A stretch of 26,815 nucleotides of DNA from JBFGJY01 sp041576975 (GTDB lineage: Bacteria > Pseudomonadota > Gammaproteobacteria > UBA4575). The position numbers and the translations under genes were made by a program. Location of the stretch: contig JBFGJY010000033.1 of assembly GCA_041576975.1 (NCBI GenBank), positions 1 through 26,815 of the forward strand, written 5' to 3'. Below, in pieces: positions 23,989-26,815 of the stretch. The notes beneath the pieces are model-generated. The model was not told the DNA's origin. It worked only from the letters and a program-made list of their open reading frames with translations, and did no database searches. The stretch's first letter is position 1. Each line of letters starts with the position of its first letter.

Positions 23989-25215
23989 TTATACAACAGC
24001 ACCGAGCTTGAAAATTGGGAGGTACATGGCAACAACTAAACCGCCAACCATGACACCTAACACTGCCATGATTAATGGTTCTAATAGACTGCTTAATCCA
24101 TCAACTAGATTATCTACTTCTTGTTCATAAAAATCAGCGACTTTGCTTAGCATATCATCCAGTGAACCAGATTCTTCGCCAATAGCAACCATTTGGACAA
24201 CCATATTTGGGAAAAGTGTTGTTGATCTCATACTTTGTTGTAATTGTGTTCCCGTAGATACTTCGTCTTTCATGCGCAAAGTAGCTTCTTCATAGACTAT
24301 ATTTCCTGTAGCACCAGCAACAGATTCCATTGCTTCTACTAATGGCACGCCTGCAGCAAACATGGTGGCTAAAGTTCGTGCAAATCTAGCAATAGCGGAT
24401 TTTTCGAGAATATTTCCAATAACAGGAATTTTCAATGCAAAAACATCAATGCCACGTCTCACGGCTGGAGATCGTTTTTTTGCGTCGATAAATGCAAATA
24501 CAGCTACACCAATCATTAATAATATCAGCCACCACCAATTTTGCATGAATTCTGACAGATTAATGACCAATTGTGTAAATGCAGGAAGATCGGCACCAAA
24601 TCCTTCGAAAAGCTCTTGAAATTGAGGGACTACAAATAGCAAAAGGATACCACTAACAACAAACGCTACGACAAGCACTGCTGAGGGGTAGAAAAGCGCT
24701 TTTTTGACTTTACCTTTAAGTTCTTCGGTCTTTTCTTTGTAAGTAGCAATTTTATCAAGCAAGGTCTCAAGTGCACCTGACTGCTCGCCTGCATCGACGA
24801 GATTAGTAAATAAGTTATCAAAGTATTTTGGGTGTTTACTCAGAGAAACTGCTAATCCTGTGCCGGATTCGACTTCATTTTTGATACTCATTACAAGGTC
24901 TTGCATTGCGGGTTTTTCATGACCTTTGCCAATGATCTCAAAAGCCTGCACGAGTGGGACACCTGCGCTCATCATTGTGGCAAGTTGCCTGGCGAAAATT
25001 GCAATATCTTTTGGGATTATCTTCTTTCCACCAGCAAATAACGGCTTTGGCTTTTTCTTGACTTTTAATGGATTGATTCCTTGTCTGCGCAAATCTGCCT
25101 TCAACAAGATTTCATTGGTAGCTTGTGATTCACCTTTGATGCGGGTGCCTTTACGATCTACACCTTCCCACTTAAAGGTAATTTCATCTGATGTAGCAGC
25201 TGTAGCGGTAGCCAT
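23989..25215 (-). CDS. pilC: PilC, type IV pilus inner-membrane platform protein
   Basis: Polytopic inner-membrane protein that couples the PilB ATPase to pilus polymerisation. It has 408 residues. An N-terminal cytoplasmic segment (FKWEGVDRKGTRIKGESQA) is followed by two T2SSF repeats. The first is at about 75-200 (FARQLATMMSAGVPLVQAFEII) and the second at about 275-400 (FARTLATMFAAGVPLVEAMESV), each containing the GEESG or GEQSG turn. Membrane segments lie at about 172-192, 225-245 and 380-400. The ATG at 25215 has AAGGA about 9 nt upstream and lies 4 nt after the pilB stop, so the genes are tightly coupled. The pair could in principle belong to type II secretion, but pilB/pilC/pilD linkage and sequence favour pili. 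Confidence 0.95.
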   Translation of the reverse strand: MATATAATSDEITFKWEGVDRKGTRIKGESQATNEILLKADLRRQGINPLKVKKKPKPLFAGGKKIIPKDIAIFARQLATMMSAGVPLVQAFEIIGKGHEKPAMQDLVMSIKNEVESGTGLAVSLSKHPKYFDNLFTNLVDAGEQSGALETLLDKIATYKEKTEELKGKVKKALFYPSAVLVVAFVVSGILLLFVVPQFQELFEGFGADLPAFTQLVINLSEFMQNWWWLILLMIGVAVFAFIDAKKRSPAVRRGIDVFALKIPVIGNILEKSAIARFARTLATMFAAGVPLVEAMESVAGATGNIVYEEATLRMKDEVSTGTQLQQSMRSTTLFPNMVVQMVAIGEESGSLDDMLSKVADFYEQEVDNLVDGLSSLLEPLIMAVLGVMVGGLVVAMYLPIFKLGAVV

Positions 25216-25219
25216 ATTC

Positions 25220-26815
25220 TTAATCCTTAGTCACACGATTGAGTTCTTCAAGACTTACAACTCCTGTACGGACTTTTTGTAACCCCGAAGCACGTAAATC
25301 CGCAAAGCCTTCTTTGTTTGCTAGTTCAGCCATTTGCATAGCATTTCCATTTTCCATGATTAAGGTTCCCATCTCTTCAGAAATGGGCAAAACTTGAAAT
25401 ATTCCAGATCGTCCTTTATATCCGCTGTTATTACATTGATCACAGCCATTAGCCTTGAAAATTTTTAAGTTATCAAGCTCAGATTCTAAAAATCCTTCTT
25501 CTAGAAGTGCTTCCTTGGGCGCGTCATCATGTATTTTACATTGTTCGCATAACTTTCTGGCAAGCCTTTGGGCAATGATCAAGGTCACTGCTGAGGCAAT
25601 GTTGTAAGGTGGCACGCCCATATTTGCCAATCTTGTAAGTGTCTGCGGGGCATCATTGGTGTGCAAGGTTGACAGGACCAAATGACCGGTTTGGGCGGCC
25701 TTAACGGCTATTTCTGCCGTTTCTAGGTCTCGAATCTCACCCACCATAATAATATCTGGGTCTTGACGTAAAAAAGCACGTAGTGCTGAGGCAAATGTCA
25801 GCCCTACTTTAGGGTTTACATTAACTTGATTCACTCCAGGCATATTAATTTCAGCCGGGTCTTCAGCAGTAGAAATATTCCTGTCCGGCGTATTTAGAAT
25901 ATTTAGGCCTGTGTAGAGCGAAACTGTTTTACCACTTCCCGTAGGGCCGGTAACAAGAATTAGTCCATAAGGTTTAGATAAAGCATTCAGATACAATTGC
26001 TTTTGATGTTCTTCATACCCGAGTGCATCGATCCCTAAAGTCGCACTGGTAGGATCCAGAATACGTAGAACAATTTTTTCTCCAAACAATGTTGGGCATG
26101 TGTTGACCCGAAAATCGATAGCGCGTTTCTTGGAGAGTTGCATTTTAATGCGGCCATCTTGTGGGACACGACGTTCTGAAATATCGAGGCGTGACATAAC
26201 TTTTATACGCGCAGAGATTCTGGGTGCTAAATTTTGTGGAGGATTCGCTATTTCTTCCAACACACCATCTACGCGAAATCGACAACGATAGGTTTTTTCA
26301 TAAGGTTCAAAATGGATGTCTGAGGCTTTCTTGTTGATCGCATCAAGCATGACTTTATTGACAAAGCGCACGATTGGAGTGTCATCTACATCAGAATCGC
26401 CAGTATCTTCTTTATCATCATCGCTGTGTGAAATATCAAGATTGTCAAGATCATCATCTAGCAATCCATCCATATCGAGAGATTTATCACCCATCTCAAG
26501 GGCTTTATCAATTATTGAGCCCAGCTTATCTTCTTCAACTAGAATGGCTTCTGTAGTGATTCCAGTGTTAAATTTGAATTCATCCAAAGCAACTAAATTC
26601 ATTGGATCAGATATTGCAACAAATAATCGATTGCCACGTTTTTGTATGGGCAATGCATGGTGTTGACGAATTAGTTTTTCTGGGACTAAATTAGTAGGTA
26701 CTGACTCTAGATCAATCGAGTTGATGTTTAGCAATGGGATTCCAAACTCATTAGAAGCAGAATGTGCTAGGTCATCTGCTGCTATGAATTCATTTTTTAC
26801 AAGATAAGAAGTGAG
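25220..26815 (-). CDS. pilB: PilB, type IV pilus extension ATPase (5' partial)
   Basis: Cytoplasmic GspE/PilB-family hexameric ATPase powering pilus extension. The frame stays open to the window edge, giving at least 531 residues; the N-terminus is cut off, probably by about 35-40 residues. In fragment numbering, part of the N-terminal MshEN-type domain comes first (LVPEKLIRQHHALPIQKRGN), then an acidic linker rich in Asp (about 120-145). The ATPase core has Walker A GPTGSGKT at 290-297, an Asp box, Walker B DPDIIMVGEIRD and the His box STLHTNDA. The zinc tetracysteine set (CEQC and CDQCNNSGYKGR) is present, supporting PilB over the retraction ATPase PilT. A TTG at 26734 is internal. pilC follows after 4 nt. 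Confidence 0.96.
   Translation of the reverse strand, partial: LTSYLVKNEFIAADDLAHSASNEFGIPLLNINSIDLESVPTNLVPEKLIRQHHALPIQKRGNRLFVAISDPMNLVALDEFKFNTGITTEAILVEEDKLGSIIDKALEMGDKSLDMDGLLDDDLDNLDISHSDDDKEDTGDSDVDDTPIVRFVNKVMLDAINKKASDIHFEPYEKTYRCRFRVDGVLEEIANPPQNLAPRISARIKVMSRLDISERRVPQDGRIKMQLSKKRAIDFRVNTCPTLFGEKIVLRILDPTSATLGIDALGYEEHQKQLYLNALSKPYGLILVTGPTGSGKTVSLYTGLNILNTPDRNISTAEDPAEINMPGVNQVNVNPKVGLTFASALRAFLRQDPDIIMVGEIRDLETAEIAVKAAQTGHLVLSTLHTNDAPQTLTRLANMGVPPYNIASAVTLIIAQRLARKLCEQCKIHDDAPKEALLEEGFLESELDNLKIFKANGCDQCNNSGYKGRSGIFQVLPISEEMGTLIMENGNAMQMAELANKEGFADLRASGLQKVRTGVVSLEELNRVTKD

Noticed and set aside
24926..25282. 118-codon forward frame opposite pilC and the pilB end
   Set aside because: Antisense shadow across two well-identified genes; no homology recognised.
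1..26815. CRISPR array, insertion sequence, prophage or defence system
   Set aside because: No spaced direct repeats, transposase, integrase or defence-gene motifs were seen; nearly all DNA is assigned to conserved housekeeping genes.

Overview
The window is an AT-rich stretch of a proteobacterial chromosome, most likely from a gammaproteobacterium. The evidence is a classical division and cell wall (dcw) gene order, an LpxC of the Gram-negative type, a MurE with the diaminopimelate-specificity motif, a DciA-type helicase-loader gene, a ZapD gene, a Nudix/thiamine-phosphate-synthase-like fusion, and a pilB-pilC-pilD-coaE-zapD block. Genus cannot be assigned from the sequence alone. No rRNA gene, complete tRNA gene, CRISPR array, insertion sequence or phage gene was seen. 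Coding density is very high and no intergenic gap reaches 300 bp.

Region 1 (1-13773, + strand) is the dcw operon. It runs murE (5' truncated by the window edge), murF, mraY, murD, ftsW, murG, murC, murB, ddl, ftsQ, ftsA, ftsZ. Most junctions are 4-11 nt overlaps or gaps of a few nt, so the genes are probably co-transcribed and translationally coupled. Together they take UDP-MurNAc-dipeptide to lipid II (MurE, MurF, MraY, MurG, supplied by MurB, MurC, MurD and Ddl). They also encode divisome parts (FtsW, FtsQ, FtsA, FtsZ). ftsZ is set off by a 46-nt gap and a strong ribosome-binding site.

Region 2 (13774-16492) holds a 167-bp gap with several hairpins, then lpxC (lipid A synthesis, GTG start), a short reverse-strand dciA-like gene, and a divergently transcribed membrane-anchored M23 (LytM) peptidase. 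A clear intrinsic terminator follows the peptidase gene.

Region 3 (16493-21460, + strand) holds secA (protein-export ATPase), argJ (arginine synthesis) and a Nudix hydrolase fused to a thiamine-phosphate-synthase-like domain.

Region 4 (21461-26815) begins with a 198-bp gap where many relatives carry yacG. It continues with a reverse-strand block whose transcription order is pilB (5' truncated by the window edge), pilC, pilD, coaE, zapD: type IV pilus assembly followed by coenzyme A synthesis and a Z-ring-bundling protein.

This is essentially a conserved housekeeping region. I found no convincing undescribed system. The points worth a second look are small: an orphan tRNA 3'-half-like structure after ftsZ, hairpins in the lpxC and secA leaders, the missing yacG, and a few motif or start-codon oddities.
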